DNA of 64,000 bases from Aurelia coerulea (Eukaryota > Cnidaria > Scyphozoa > Semaeostomeae > Ulmaridae). Location of the stretch: NCBI GenBank assembly GCA_039566865.1, contig CM076947.1:4285501-4349500 (forward strand). Direction: 5' to 3'. The position numbers and the translations under genes were made by a program. Under the pieces are notes generated by a model that made no database searches, had not been told where the DNA came from, and saw only the letters and a list, made by a program, of their open reading frames with translations. This document shows positions 11,333-22,105 of the stretch, piece by piece (the stretch's first letter is position 1; every line of letters starts with the position of its first letter).

Positions 11333-12742
11333 GGGTTTTACCAATCAATGGCCCTGGCCCTATGGCCCTATGGCTCAATGGCACTATGGCCCTATGGCAC
11401 TATGGCACTATGGTCTTGTATCTTTTATTACGAATACCCAAAGTATGAGTCGGGCAGTCTATTCGACTAGAATTCGTATAAATATTGCTTCAAATGATGC
11501 CCAAACTGAGATGCACAAAGTTCTCGTTCACCGAGCGAAAATTCCCCCGAAGTACTAATGCAGGGAATCACCAGCTGTAACTTTCTTTGCTTATTTGTTG
11601 CTATGGGAAACACGGCAAAGGGCGCAGCATTGTTGTCAATAATGTGTTTCTTATCTCGCTTCTCTTGTGAGATAAAGTAGAGGAAGGGGTCCGACAAATC
11701 TCCACTACACGTTTTTTTTATAAGAAACTGGTTTATAAGAAACTAGTACTACGATGACCAAAAAATTAAGAAACTCTAGTACTACGCTCAAGAACAGTTA
11801 AGAAACTCTAAAACTTTATTTCTTTGTGTATCTCTTATTCTATGTCTTTCTAACAAAGGTACATTCATCTTTTCTTGACTTTTAACTGCAAAATTGGTAA
11901 ATTTTTGCCTTGATGTGCATGGCTTCTTCTTGATGACAATGTCAATGCAAAATGGAAGCCTTTTCTCGAGAAGAAGGCTCAACTTCGAACAATACCGCAA
12001 TTTTAGGCCCAAAAAATAAGAAACTGATTAAGAAACTTTTACTACTAGAACACCGAAATTTTCATACGAAATTAAGAAACTTTTAGTACTAAGTGCTGAT
12101 CCAAGTTTCTTATACAAAAAACGTGTATTTTCCAACGCATTGCAACGAAGCTAATATCATATGTCTTAATTTTCAGAACTTTCAGCAGTGGCTCCTATTC
12201 TTAGTTTCTTATAAAAAAAGATGCGTGCATTACTTGGGCATTACTATAGATATTGCATGTAACAGATTTACAGCCTGTCACGCTAAAACCGCAAAAAACA
12301 CTTTAAGGAGTGGGGCAAAATGTGCCAGAGCCAAAATGTGCTGCGTTGTATTATATTACTGTATTGTATTGCCTGTTAACTTGTAAATACCGGGTAAATA
12401 CCAGTACAATCGCCAAACAATAATTGTTTGTTGCTTTGGAGGATGTTTGTGAAAGCTTCGTACAGTCCTTTCAAATTTGATGATTTCAAGGGGAATTCCC
12501 CACATCACTTTGGGGAATTCTTGCTCGGCGAACGAGAACTTTGTGCATTTCAGTTTGAGCATCATTTCGAGTAATATTTATACGAATTCTAGTCGAATAC
12601 ACTGTCAAACTCATACTTAGGGTATTCGTAATAAAAGATACAAGACGATAGTGCCATAATGCCATAAGGCCATAGTGCCATTGGGCCATAGGGCCATAGG
12701 GCCATAGGGCCATAGGGCCAGGGCCATTGATTGGTAAAACCC
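11333..12742. mobile_element. Foldback element with 9-bp TSD and GGCCATAG repeats
   Basis: TTATTATCT is duplicated exactly at 11324-11332 and 12743-12751. The arms (about 11333-11570 and 12490-12742) begin GGGTTTTACCAATCAATGGC, then carry variable numbers of CTATGGCC/CTATGGCA units, then an AT-rich segment. Size and duplication fit a Mutator-like foldback. A TA-flanked MITE is nested in the middle. Confidence 0.8.
11708..12125. mobile_element. TA-flanked MITE with repeated AAGAAACT motifs
   Basis: The ends read CACGTTTTTTTTATAAGAAAC and the inverted equivalent, flanked by TA (11706-11707 and 12126-12127). The arms repeat TTAAGAAACT-type motifs several times. It is the intact reference for the split copy at 8376-11303 and is related to the copy at 19926-20312. 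Confidence 0.72.
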
Positions 12743-12751
12743 TTATTATCT

Positions 12752-13344
12752 TGGCTAAAATTGGCTGCTCAAATGCTCATGGAGATTCCATTACAATGAA
12801 CACAACAACTATATGCAGGAAACTGTCAACAAACTGTCAATACTGTAAATGTCACAACTTTAAAGAAACTTTCTTGACTGTGCCAATTTCTAGATTCTAT
12901 TGGCAAATTCTATTGACACACATATTTTTATGAAGAAAAATTATAAAGGGAATCAACACATGATAAGACACGCAAGTTAAAAAATAGAATAGATCATTAC
13001 GTGATCTGATTGCACTTGCTTTCAAAATGCCATCTCATTGGACCGATAAAGAGAGATATGGCAAAAGGCAAACAAAATTGTGTTGATTCCCTTTCATCTT
13101 GTGTTTTGTGTTCTTGGTATTACAAATTACCATAAGATGCATACTATAAATGAATTGTCTTATTTGCAATATGGATTTAACAAATTTTACAATGTGAAAT
13201 CTCCTATGGACAAATGCACACTTCACAGCTGTCGCATATTGATAAACAGACAAAATGTTGTTACAGAGGTTAACAAGAAGTATGATGCATGCATGAAATT
13301 TTTCTTGTTAGAAGTAGAAGCCAGAATTGTTGCGGCTTGTGTAA
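12752..13344. other. Interval with no recognised gene
   Basis: AT-rich sequence with overlapping short ORFs on both strands (13080-13400 plus, 13035-13253 minus). None shows a domain I recognise. Near 12963-13085 there is weak inverted similarity between CAACACATGATAAGAC and GTGTTGATTCCC-type segments. Confidence 0.3.
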
Positions 13345-14513
13345 AACGCAGGTCATGCAGGTTAAGAAAATGTGGGTTAAATTGTGCGGGTCAAAACTAG
13401 AGGCCATGGGCATACTGGCTTTCGGCTTACAGCCTACTGATGTTTTAAGTATGATAGTCCAAAGGTTACCTGGCTACATTGTGATAAGAAACCTTCATAG
13501 TCTCGACGATCATTTGATTTGGGAAATTTTGAATGCAAATTATAATTTGTCCACATAATGTCCTTAACCCTATTTTAACCGGGGGGGGGGGGGCGTTTTT
13601 CGCCCCCCCTATCGGATTTTTTTTAATAGCTCCCAAACGATGCAACCTACAATGCTGAAACTTCTTGACTTTTCCTAAAATTTAGTTGGCAATCAGAAAA
13701 TAGAAATTTCAATACCTATTGTTTGACCACGTGACCACCACATGCCCATATTTGGAGAGTGGTCACAAAGAAATTCTTTAAAACGGCTCTAATTTCTTCC
13801 TTTGTTACTAAATCTCAACAATATATATACCATTCGATTCATCTCGATGAGTACTTTCATTTGATATATAATTTATTCATATTTGCTGACATCAGCAGTT
13901 TATTATTTCTATGACGTCATCAATCTTTATGACGTCATATTCCTAATGAATGAGTAATTTTTCATACAAAACTGATGGAATTACCTCAAATAACGATGAA
14001 GGTACTTGATTTCACCAATAATATGCGAAATTAATGGTTTTAAATCATAATTATTGAGCTAACAATTTTGCATTGAATCAAATTTTCATTATTTAATTAG
14101 TTAATTTATTAGAAACCATAAATATCCGTACGAAACCATATGAAACTACAAATTAATGATATCAAGCAGGTATTTGGATGGTTTTTTGCCAATTTTATCT
14201 GGCTATTTGCTAATAATGGGCCCTTTTCTGCAAATAGCTCGATTTTCTCAAAATTTGCATTGTTTTTGGTTGCCTAGCAACCAATCACGTGACTATTGAT
14301 TGATTGATGCTATTTTTAGATTCTCCATTGTTCAATTATGACACAATGCAAGTTTCATTGTCATAGCTCTTATACTTGCGGAGAAAAACAGGGGGGGCGA
14401 AAAACGCCCCCCCCCCCGGTAGAAAATCACTTTTTTTTTACCCGGTTAAAATAGGGTTAAGCTCATGATTTAACCCGTGTTTTCTTAACCTGCATGACCT
14501 GCGTTTTACACAA
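13345..14513. mobile_element. Inverted-repeat element containing a piggyBac MITE
   Basis: The end GCTTGTGTAAAACGCAGGTC at 13345 recurs inverted ending at 14513, and homology extends about 40 bp inward (CATGCAGGTTAAGAAAA). No clear target duplication was found. Its end is related to the element at 18251-19139, which shares TGTAAAACGCAGG. The centre is occupied by a TTAA-flanked MITE. Confidence 0.6.
13568..14456. mobile_element. piggyBac-type MITE in a TTAA site
   Basis: TTAA flanks both ends (13564-13567 and 14457-14460). The termini are CCCTATTTTAACCGGG in both orientations, followed by a G-run/C-run hairpin with the loop CGTTTTTCG. The interior shows scattered matches to the element at 6093-6959 (CACGTGA-type and GACGTCAT motifs, G-run hairpins), so they are diverged relatives. 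No ORF. Confidence 0.85.
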
Positions 14514-14721
14514 GCTGTCTCTACGACATGAAACAGTGCGTGTTTAGTAATAAAATCCTCCCTACATCAGCACAGAAGATTGGAAAGATTTGGTTGGATG
14601 AATGACAGCATCTGGGCATGAATATTTCAAAAACCTTCAACAAGGTAGACAATACAACAACTTCAAAAATGATATCGCTCTTTTTGCAGGGTAATACTAT
14701 TCACTCATGAAACCTACTTAC

Positions 14722-15080
14722 CAATGCCAGCATTTGAATTGAATGGGCAATGATTTTACCAACAATCTTGAAATGCCCCAAACGCAGACTGCTGCAGGAC
14801 ATAACAGGCAGCAAGCTGTTTGATATTCCCTCAAACAAACCAACTTATGTAAACTTGTTCGCAAGAAGCTGCAAGAACTCTCTTCTTGGGCCACCAGCAT
14901 ATATTCCTTGCTCTATTCCAGCAAACTTCACGTGGAATGGTCGGGAATAATCGCATACTCTCTTGTAGAACGAGAATGATTGTTGCCAAAGAGCTTCTCT
15001 CCCAAGCTCTAGGATCTGAGACACACCACTTACTTTCATTTCGAAATAATCAGAAATACTAATTGAATCCATGTCACCAT
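14722..15080 (-). pseudogene. HECT ubiquitin-ligase domain exon
   Basis: Read on the minus strand, a ...TTTTTAG acceptor precedes the exon and a GTAAGT donor follows it. The encoded peptide contains HVKFAGIEQGIYAGGPRREF, then LFEG, LLPV and GKIIAHSIQ. These match the N-lobe of HECT E3 ligases (F-x-G-E-x-G-x-D-x-GGPRREF, then the GK-x-x-A-x-S segment). One in-frame TAA interrupts it between the two motifs. The catalytic C-lobe cysteine region is not recognised downstream. It is an isolated exon of a decayed or transposon-borne HECT gene. Confidence 0.6.
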
Positions 15081-15149
15081 CTAAAAAGGTAAATATTTTG
15101 AGAACAAGACAAAATACATGTATTTTTCTTTATAAGAAACTAAGAATTT

Positions 15150-15329
15150 GGGCCAGTAATGAGAGTTACTGATCAATGCATGATTAACAGAGTGACTATC
15201 ACAAATACCAAACTGGAGGTCATATAAGATTTTGTGTATTTCTAAAAAGTTGTATAACCACTTATACATAAATTGCTCTGCAGTCTTACTGAAAAGAGAC
15301 AAGAGTGATATTGGTCTGTAGCTTCTCAT
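15150..15329 (-). pseudogene. LINE reverse-transcriptase fragment
   Basis: The minus-strand frame reads SYRPISLLSLFSKTAEQFMY, then LYNFLEIHKILYDLQFG. This is the RPISLL block that begins the fingers domain of LINE reverse transcriptases. Only about 60 residues survive and the catalytic motifs are absent. It lies in the probable intron upstream of the HECT exon. Confidence 0.65.
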
Positions 15330-15337
15330 AGCCCATC

Positions 15338-15631
15338 TCAGGAAGCTGCTAGCTTTGGCAAACTTTTACTTTTTGAAGCAATAAAATAAACGTTCTCTGC
15401 AATTTTTACTGAGTGATTCATAAGAGTTGCGAACTCTCCCCTTCTTTCAGGATTACTCTGTGCACTGTAGCTATAGTTATAAGCGTAGCATTTATGTGCT
15501 AACCGACAGCTTGTCTCTAAAAAGTACCTACATGGTCCCAAACTTTTGAAGAATTCATCAGGTTCCCATGGAGAAAGGGCAAAATCGTTATCAGAAGTGC
15601 TCCCCACCATTTCTGCTATCCTGGCTCTCAT
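15338..15631 (-). CDS. Unidentified minus-strand ORF
   Basis: 97 codons with an ATG and ordinary amino-acid composition. I recognise no domain. The reading frame ends just before the LINE fragment. The protein contains clustered Cys and Tyr residues (CRYFLETSCRLAHKCYAYNY). It could be an exon of the unit disrupted by the neighbouring foldback element. Confidence 0.3.
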   Translation of the reverse strand: MRARIAEMVGSTSDNDFALSPWEPDEFFKSLGPCRYFLETSCRLAHKCYAYNYSYSAQSNPERRGEFATLMNHSVKIAENVYFIASKSKSLPKLAAS

Positions 15632-15721
15632 TTTGCTGATAAAAAATGTCCAGGTATTGATACGTCACAATGGACGGACCTGGGACAGCTGGGGTGTTTT
15701 TAAAACGAAAACCGAAAGCAA

Positions 15722-15999
15722 AGACAGAAAACGAAAACACAAAGCGAAGACCGAAAACACAAAGCGAAAACACAAAACGAAAACACAAAGCGAAAACACA
15801 AAGCGAAAACACAAAACGAAAACACAAAGCGAAAACACAAAACGAAAACACAAAACGAAAACACAAAGCGAAAACACAAAACGAAAACACAAAGCGAAAA
15901 CACAAAGCGAAAACACAAAACGAAAACACAAAGCGAAAACACAAAGCGAAAACACAAAACGAAAACACAAAACGAAAACACAAAGCGAAAACACAAAGC
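15722..15999 (+). repeat. CGAAAACACAAA minisatellite, left arm
   Basis: Roughly twenty units of a 13-bp motif CGAAAACACAAAR, with R alternating between A and G. The motif is open in all three plus frames and on the minus strand, which produces spurious Lys/Thr- and Phe/Cys-rich ORFs. The mirrored array on the opposite arm spans 17517-17710 and is shorter. Confidence 0.9.
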
Positions 16000-17064
16000 G
16001 GCCCCATTTAGGCCCTTATAGATGGTTCCGTTGGTACCTATCATATTACTAGAATTTTGTTTTCAATCAATACGGCCTAATGTTCTCGGAACTACGATGG
16101 ATGGATCTATTTTGTTTCTACAAAGGACGATTACTGCTTGAAATGAAAATATTTTGTAATTAGTAGGTCCGCAAAACGTCATTCTTTGTACTGAAATGAA
16201 AGTTCGCTTTTAGATTTTCAAGCTATTTAAACCAGACTTTGAAGTGATTTTGTGTGATGTACGAAAGCTCCAGCTAGTTTAGGCCATTTTGAAATAAGGC
16301 GCCCACTTTATAAGAGCAATATCACGAAGAGTCCCTTGTAATTTTAGTATTTTTTCACAAGAGTTAGATTTCGTTGGATCTTTTGTTTGCTTTCACTATA
16401 AATGATGAAATTTTGATCGTTTCCACTTTTTCGGGCTTAAAAATATCGCACTCCATTTGAAAAAAAAACTATTTTAGCCCGAGGCTTTGAAAATTACGTT
16501 TGGGTATTTGGAACGCGTGTGGATATAGATCTGCAAAATTAAAAGCACTTTTAAAAACTTGGCCTTTTCGTTCAGGATATATAGCAGTTTGAATGTGTAT
16601 GGTTTCATCGATGCCCCAAATATTAGTCCGGAAAAGGTAATGTAAAAAAGAAATTGGCATCATATCCCAACTTTGAAAGATCAGTTTCTCTGGATTCACA
16701 AATCCGATTTGAAAAATGTTTGATTTGTTCAATAGCATAGTGTCCTTTCGTTGTGATCAAACTGTGTAACAGCTTATTACCTTATTCTTGTATTTTCATT
16801 TTGAGGTTTTTCTGGATCACAGTGAAGTCGGTCCCCTATTTCAAAATGGCCTAAACAAGAGGGAGCTTTCGTACATCACACAAAATCACTTCCAAGTCTG
16901 GTTTAAATAGCTTGAAAATCTAAAAGCAAACTTTAAATATTTTCATATCAAGCAGTAATCGTCCTTTGTAGAAACAAAATAGATCCATCCATCGCAGTTA
17001 GGAGAACACTAGGCCGTATTAGATGAAAACAAATTCTAGCAATATGGTTGGTACGAACGGAGCC

Positions 17065-17481
17065 AGGGGAGGGGGGTACTCATATATTTTTTCCGTACGG
17101 GGACGTGCCGCCGAACAGGGTATCATTTTCAGGATTCCTACTCCGGGACAGGGTATCACTTTTTTATGGTCGGCTCCATGACAGGGTCCATATTTTGTAT
17201 CGTCGTTGTAAGCCATTTGCACTCCGCCCACGAATATGATTTAAATCGTTTGGATGGCAACATTTTCGCATTTTCTGATAGATTTATATCAAATTTCTAT
17301 TAAATTCCCAGAGCAACCTACAATTTTGTATGAAGAAACCCAAGAACAGGGTATCGTTTTTAAAGTTTTACACCGGGACAGGGTATCATTTTCGGGAATT
17401 TTCCTCCGGGACAGGGTGCCTTTTTAGATTTTCCAGCGGCACGTCCCCGTATTTTCGTAAATCAAGTCCCCCCACCCCGGG
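17065..17481. mobile_element. hAT-like MITE nested in the foldback arm
   Basis: ACGGAGCC (17057-17064) and ACGGAACC (17482-17489) form an 8-bp duplication with one mismatch. The ends are G-run-rich, and a subterminal ACGGGGACGTGCCGC is present in both orientations. The interior repeats GACAGGGTATC several times. Aligning the two foldback arms shows exactly this segment as extra sequence. Confidence 0.72.
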
Positions 17482-17516
17482 ACGGAACCACTCCATGAGG
17501 GCCTAAAGGGCAGGCT

Positions 17517-17710
17517 TTGCGTTCTGTGTTTTCGTTTTGTGTTTTCGCTTTGTGTTTTCGTTTTGTGTTTTCGTTTTGTGTTTTCACTTTGTGTTTTCGT
17601 TTTGTGTTTTCGTTTTGTGTTTTCGCTTTGTGTTTTCGTTTTGTGTTTTTGTTTTGTGTTTTCGGTCTTCGCTTTGTGTTTTCGTTTTCTGTCTTTGCTT
17701 TCGGTTTTCG
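17517..17710 (-). repeat. CGAAAACACAAA minisatellite, right arm (inverted)
   Basis: About twelve units of TTTGTGTTTTCG, the reverse complement of the left-arm array. It is about 90 bp shorter than its partner, so the two arrays have changed length independently since the foldback formed. Confidence 0.88.
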
Positions 17711-17908
17711 TTTTAAAAACACCCGGGACAGCTGGTCCTGTTGAATCAAGGGTTTTGGGATCAATAACTGTCATCACCATCTTATCCCCCTCCTTAGTTG
17801 CTTTCAGAACATCTTAGACATGTAGCCCAGCAATAGCCCCACTTTGTGATGCTTTGTCCACAATAAGCGTTGTTAAGAGGTAGTCTCTTACACAAGTACC
17901 TGACCTGG

Positions 17909-17965
17909 TGCGCCAAAATAAACTATGCACATTTGGCAGGCCACAATAAATTCAACACTGGACCA
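17909..17965 (+). repeat. Solo end of a TA-type MITE
   Basis: GGTGCGCCAAAATAAACTAT and the following 40 bp match the left end of the element at 4225-5990. No matching right end lies nearby and the flanking TA is absent. It is a broken copy abutting the disrupted minus-strand gene. Confidence 0.65.
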
Positions 17966-17968
17966 ATT

Positions 17969-19319
17969 TTAAAGATTTATGGGGACCATATTTAACTTAA
18001 TGAGGACCATTTCTCTGGAACTCAAGGAAATGTGTAATGGGCCTATGAATGGGACAATGTTACTACACCATAATGACAATGGGTCTTCCTTATTGTAAGC
18101 AACCTGACGAACAAAGAATTGATGCGGCCAGTCTCCAACCAGAGGAACAACAAATTTTTGAAGATATGATGACAACCCACTATTAAGGAGCAAGGAAAGA
18201 GCAGACCGAAAATTGTCACAAGACTTCATTGGCATCTGTATTGAATCTTCGGCAAGTGTAAAACGCAGGCTTGCAGGTTGGTAAAAGAGAGGCTTGCAGG
18301 TTGGTAAAACGCAGGTTTCAGTCCAAAGGGCTGTGGCTAGAGGAAAGGTGCCTACTAGTTTAAACTTCTGGTTATATTCAAATTCTTATTCGTAATATTG
18401 GAATGAATGATGGAAACCAAGAACTTTTGCTGGCAGATTGACTCATATTGTTTTGTTTGAATCAAAATAAGGTAATATTACTGGAATGCATTCAGTGGTT
18501 TCTTCAAAACAATGGCATGATCTCCTAAGACGTTGTGTGTAATATTTAAAAGGGCAACATGGTAAACAATGCAAATTTCTTTTCTGAAAGTCCTTGGGGC
18601 TTGTGAGTATTAAAATAGTGAGAATTTTAAATGCATGACCTGATATAAAGATCAGATCATTAGCTATATAATCATAAATAGCCTACCGTGCTCGGCGTAA
18701 CGCAGTTTAGCCCACCTTAGTTCAAGAACTAAGGCCCCCCCGACAAAAAGGGGCCCCCAACAAGTTTTTCGTATTGTGTGCTGTTTTTGCCATACTGTGC
18801 TAAAACACCTCCTAAGGCCATCCCAAAAACACTCACTAACCAGTGTTGCTAACACAACACTGAACTCATTCATTCCACTTTTGTTTTGTCTCAAAACTTT
18901 ATTTTAGAAACATCATCGCTTGTGAGCAAGAGCACCTAATCACATACTGTGATTTTGCATTATGTTTCCTAGATTCTGTTTATAAACTATTGTGTCTATT
19001 TGCATGCCCATTTAAATGATTGGTCACTAATAGCAGGCCCCTTGCCTCTAGCCACAGCCCTTTGGCCTGAAACCTGCGTTTTACCAACCTGCAAGCCTGC
19101 GTTTTACCAACCTCAAAACCTGCGTTTTACACTTGCCCATGAATCTTCAAGCTTGCAATTGTCCATGGATTTTAATTCTTTCATCTCTTGCTGTCGGTAG
19201 TCATGGATCAACAATCTGTGTCTCTCTGATTCAGGATTGAGGAACTTTGCTCTCATCCAGTCAGGCATTACACTGACGTAACTCTTAGACAGAAAGGTCA
19301 ATGTTCTCTTCCAAAACAT
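17969..19319 (-). pseudogene. Unidentified minus-strand coding exon split by a transposon
   Basis: Two minus-strand open frames, 19319 to 19149 and 18250 to 17969, are separated only by the element at 18251-19139. If that element and one copy of its target duplication are ignored, the frames join in phase with no stop. The peptide includes ESERHRLLIHDYRQQEMKEL on one side and PLVGDWPHQFFVRQVAYN, then FIGPLHISL, on the other. I believe this resembles an uncharacterised multi-copy invertebrate family but cannot name it. It ends at a MITE remnant and is interrupted now. Confidence 0.5.
18251..19139. mobile_element. Foldback element with 9-bp TSD inside a coding exon
   Basis: TGAATCTTC is duplicated at 18242-18250 and 19140-19148. 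The ends read GGCAAGTGTAAAACGCAGG and the inverted equivalent, with further inverted GGTTGGTAAAACGCAGG and GGGCTGTGGCTAGAGG blocks inside. It is 889 bp with no transposase. It splits a minus-strand exon. TIR length and TSD suggest a Mutator-like origin. Confidence 0.78.
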
Positions 19320-19925
19320 TATTCAAGCTTTCTAAATTTGCAGGTTTGCTACCATTAGCTGGAACTGTAGCTTGGTTAATTGCATCTACATTTCGGAAGG
19401 ATTTTATTAATAGAGTTGCCATACTGATCACTTAGTATGTGGTAGCTTTTACCATGTGTTTCATAGTATGTGTAGTTAATGGAAACTAATTTTATTTCTG
19501 TTATCTCATGTTTAATAATTGCTGAGTGAACTTTTTGAAGCTAAACAGCGACGGGTGTAATTTACGGAATCCGGAACCACGGAATTTAGGAATCCGGAAT
19601 TACGGAACTATGGAATTACGGAATTCGGAACTGCGGAATTACGGAACTGGTTAGCAGGTATAAATTGCGGAACACAAATGTTCTATAAAGTTTATGGGCC
19701 AATGATGAATATTTCTCAAAATATAATCAGTTAGGGGAACATTAAATTTTTGTTGTTTTCATTGTTTAGAGGTATAATGAAGTTCCTTAAAATTTTATTT
19801 CCAACATGAAGGTCCCCCCCCCCCCCTCTGTGCGGATATGCTGATAATGATGATAATAATAAACAATTTTTTTAAGTTATCAAAGACAATAGCGTTAAGC
19901 TAATTAAGGCCAACAATACAGAATA

Positions 19926-20312
19926 CACTCATTTTTTTTATAAGAAACTAAGGTCCGGGGCTGGTAGGCAGTTTCTTAAATTTTTGGGCCATTTTGCTAC
20001 CAAAAGTTTCTTACGTGTTCTTATATTTTTAATCCTGGAAATGTAGAGGTAATTTTGTTTTGTCTAATGGACTCCCAAATTACTTAGTAAGATCTCAAAA
20101 CAAGTAAATAACATAATTCGCACTCAAAATAATATCCAAACAGACGCTATAACTGTACAGTGTCAAAACATTTTGCGAGTGCGATAGGAAAATTAAAACT
20201 GTAAATTGCAAAAGTTTCTTAGCTTTTTCAATTCAGGTAGGGTTGTTCCTTAGCTTTCGAAAAATCGAGCCTACCGTTTCTTATAAGCGGTTTCTTATAA
20301 AAAAAATGAGTG
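19926..20312. mobile_element. TA-flanked MITE nested in a foldback element
   Basis: The ends read CACTCATTTTTTTTATAAGA and the inverted equivalent, with TA at 19924-19925 and 20313-20314. Interior motifs (TTTCTTAAATTTTTGG, AAAGTTTCTTA) tie it to the element at 11708-12125, though it is diverged from it. Confidence 0.7.
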
Positions 20313-20329
20313 TATATACAAAAGTCTAA

Positions 20330-20617
20330 TTACAAGGAACCTAGATTTGATAAAAAATTTTTACAGAATTGACAGCTGCAGTCAAAAGTTTTGATGGACT
20401 TAATATTTCTTTTAAAAATCTCCAATGATTGGGACTCTTTGATTTCTCTTGGCAGAGTCTGCCATAGTTTTTGAACAACAAACCTGATAGTATTAATGCC
20501 ATATTGATTCATCCTAGCTCTAGGCAAAACAAGATTATTATTGCCACAAAGCAGAATGTCCCCAGGGGAAAATATTTGTGGAAATGCATTTTTACCATAT
20601 CTTTGAACGATTCTCAC
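20330..20617 (-). pseudogene. LINE C-terminal fragment
   Basis: Minus-strand frame with QKLWQTLPREIKESQSLEIF, then KRNIKSIKTF. This is the C-terminal tail typical of LINE reverse-transcriptase polyproteins (W-x-x-LP-x-x-I, then F-K-x-x-LK). The upstream RT core is missing. It sits directly beside the nested TA-MITE. Confidence 0.65.
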
Positions 20618-22105
20618 AATTCAATTTGCCTGCCCCCAAAATGGAAGCCTTCAAATTAAATGATTGATTGTGTCAGAAAATTTTTAAGCACAACTACTCT
20701 CCCATTCAATATCATGTGTTTCTCGGAAATCTGCCCTCTCCTTGTTTTTGAAAGAAGCTTGAAGACTCTTGGACGATCTTTTGATACAGCCAGAATACCT
20801 TATAAAATGAAATCTGGAGTTCTTAAATAGTTTGGTTTCTCATTATTTATTTAATATTCAATGTCCACCCTGGTCCATCCATTGGGGTCAGGTTTCCATT
20901 GGTCTCAGGAATCAATAAAGCCTTTGTGAAAACAGCATCCTAAATACTTCTGGCAAACTCTGGATCATGATTACAACATTCTTGATGATTGGGTGGTCTA
21001 GAAGATGTATTTTGGACAAAGTTTCAAGTTTATCCTATTCGGCAATGTGACCTTTAACCATCTAGATCGCTGTGTGTGCCACCGGAATGTTAATTGGTCA
21101 CAGGAATTCAACTTGATTGTTAACAATAAAGCAAAACACATTTATCAAAAATATAAAGCTTAAGATTTCTAGATTCAAAAGAAACTTCAGCACTCCTTTT
21201 TCTTTCAGAAGAAACAGCTTAAATTTTCGAAAGTCAAGAAAGAAGAAATGGCGCTACAGTACTCTAATCTTTTATATTAAACGAGGGTGCCGGGCTGGTA
21301 GATAGTTTCATAAATTTTAGAAACATGGGTAGTGGCACCAGGGATGACAGAACCAGTGCTTGTGCAGTTACAATGCAATTAATGTACAATTAATCGATTT
21401 CTAAATCCTAAATCATCAAAAAAATTTCATAGAAATTTGATTCATGTTTTTTCATCACTTCAGTGTTTTTGAAAGTTTCAAGGAACTTGATTATACCTCT
21501 AAAAATTGAAAACAACAAAAAATTATTGTTCCCCTAACGGATCATATCTTGAGAAATATTTATCATTGGCCCATAAACTATATAGAGCATTTGTGTTCCG
21601 CAATTTATACCTATCATCCAGTTCCGTAATTCCGCAGTTCCGAATTCCGTAATTCCATAGTTCCGTGATTCCGGATTCCCAAATTCCGTAGTTCCGGATT
21701 CCGTAAATTACACCCGTCAGCTAAACAGCAGAAATATAGCCAATAATTTTCCAATGGCCTTGCACCATCACCTCTGCAACAACCGCATTACAATTTCTAG
21801 AGTTGTCTGGTTCAGTCCTAATTCTTGTCTCAGTAAGCAAATCGTGTATCATAAATTAATTTTTAGTCCTTTTTAGTATGATTTGAAAATCTGCATGAAA
21901 ACAAGTCCCCTTCAGTTTGGATCTTTGCGCGTGCAAATTGTCCTCATTGTTAGCTTCAGAAGTATCTGTTGCTGCTGTGACAGATGGCTGGAATGTTACA
22001 TTATTGATACCAAGATTTGGTTTGATGCCAATTATATCAATGTTAGGAAATTTTGTACAGTTGCAATAATCAACCTTTCCAGTATCGAGGCATGGAAAAG
22101 GATCA

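Larger units (their letters stand above)
15692..17724. mobile_element. 2-kb foldback element with 10-bp TSD
   Basis: GGGACAGCTG is duplicated exactly at 15682-15691 and 17725-17734. The tips read GGGTGTTTTTAAAACGAAAA. Each arm carries a CGAAAACACAAA minisatellite, then continues as a long inverted repeat; for example GGATGGATCTATTTTGTTTC near 16099 is matched inverted near 16975. The arms exceed 600 bp. The right arm is interrupted by a 417-bp element. Structure and duplication length fit a Mutator-like foldback. Confidence 0.85.
19550..21718. mobile_element. Foldback element with 11-bp TSD and CGGAAT repeats
   Basis: AGCTAAACAGC is duplicated exactly at 19539-19549 and 21719-21729. The tips read GACGGGTGTAATTTACGG. 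The first about 120 bp of each arm are imperfect ACGGAATTCCGGAAC-type repeats, and arm homology continues through the ATTTGTGTTCCGCAATTTAT region. Nested inside are a TA-flanked MITE and a LINE fragment. No transposase. Confidence 0.82.

Noticed and set aside
11370..11558. ORF beginning with repeated M-A-L-W-H-Y-G units
   Set aside because: It is a translation of CTATGGCC repeats in a foldback arm; the inverted arm gives the same peptide.
15546..16052. Long Lys/Thr-rich and Phe/Cys-rich ORFs on both strands
   Set aside because: They are translations of the CGAAAACACAAA minisatellite, which is open in several frames; not genes.
17424..17817. Mirror-image ORFs of the same kind
   Set aside because: They come from the inverted copy of the minisatellite in the right foldback arm.
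17741..17905. Minus-strand stretch with MVMTVIDPKTLDS, considered as a tyrosine-recombinase fragment
   Set aside because: The resemblance is weak and no catalytic Arg or Tyr motif is visible, so it is not annotated.
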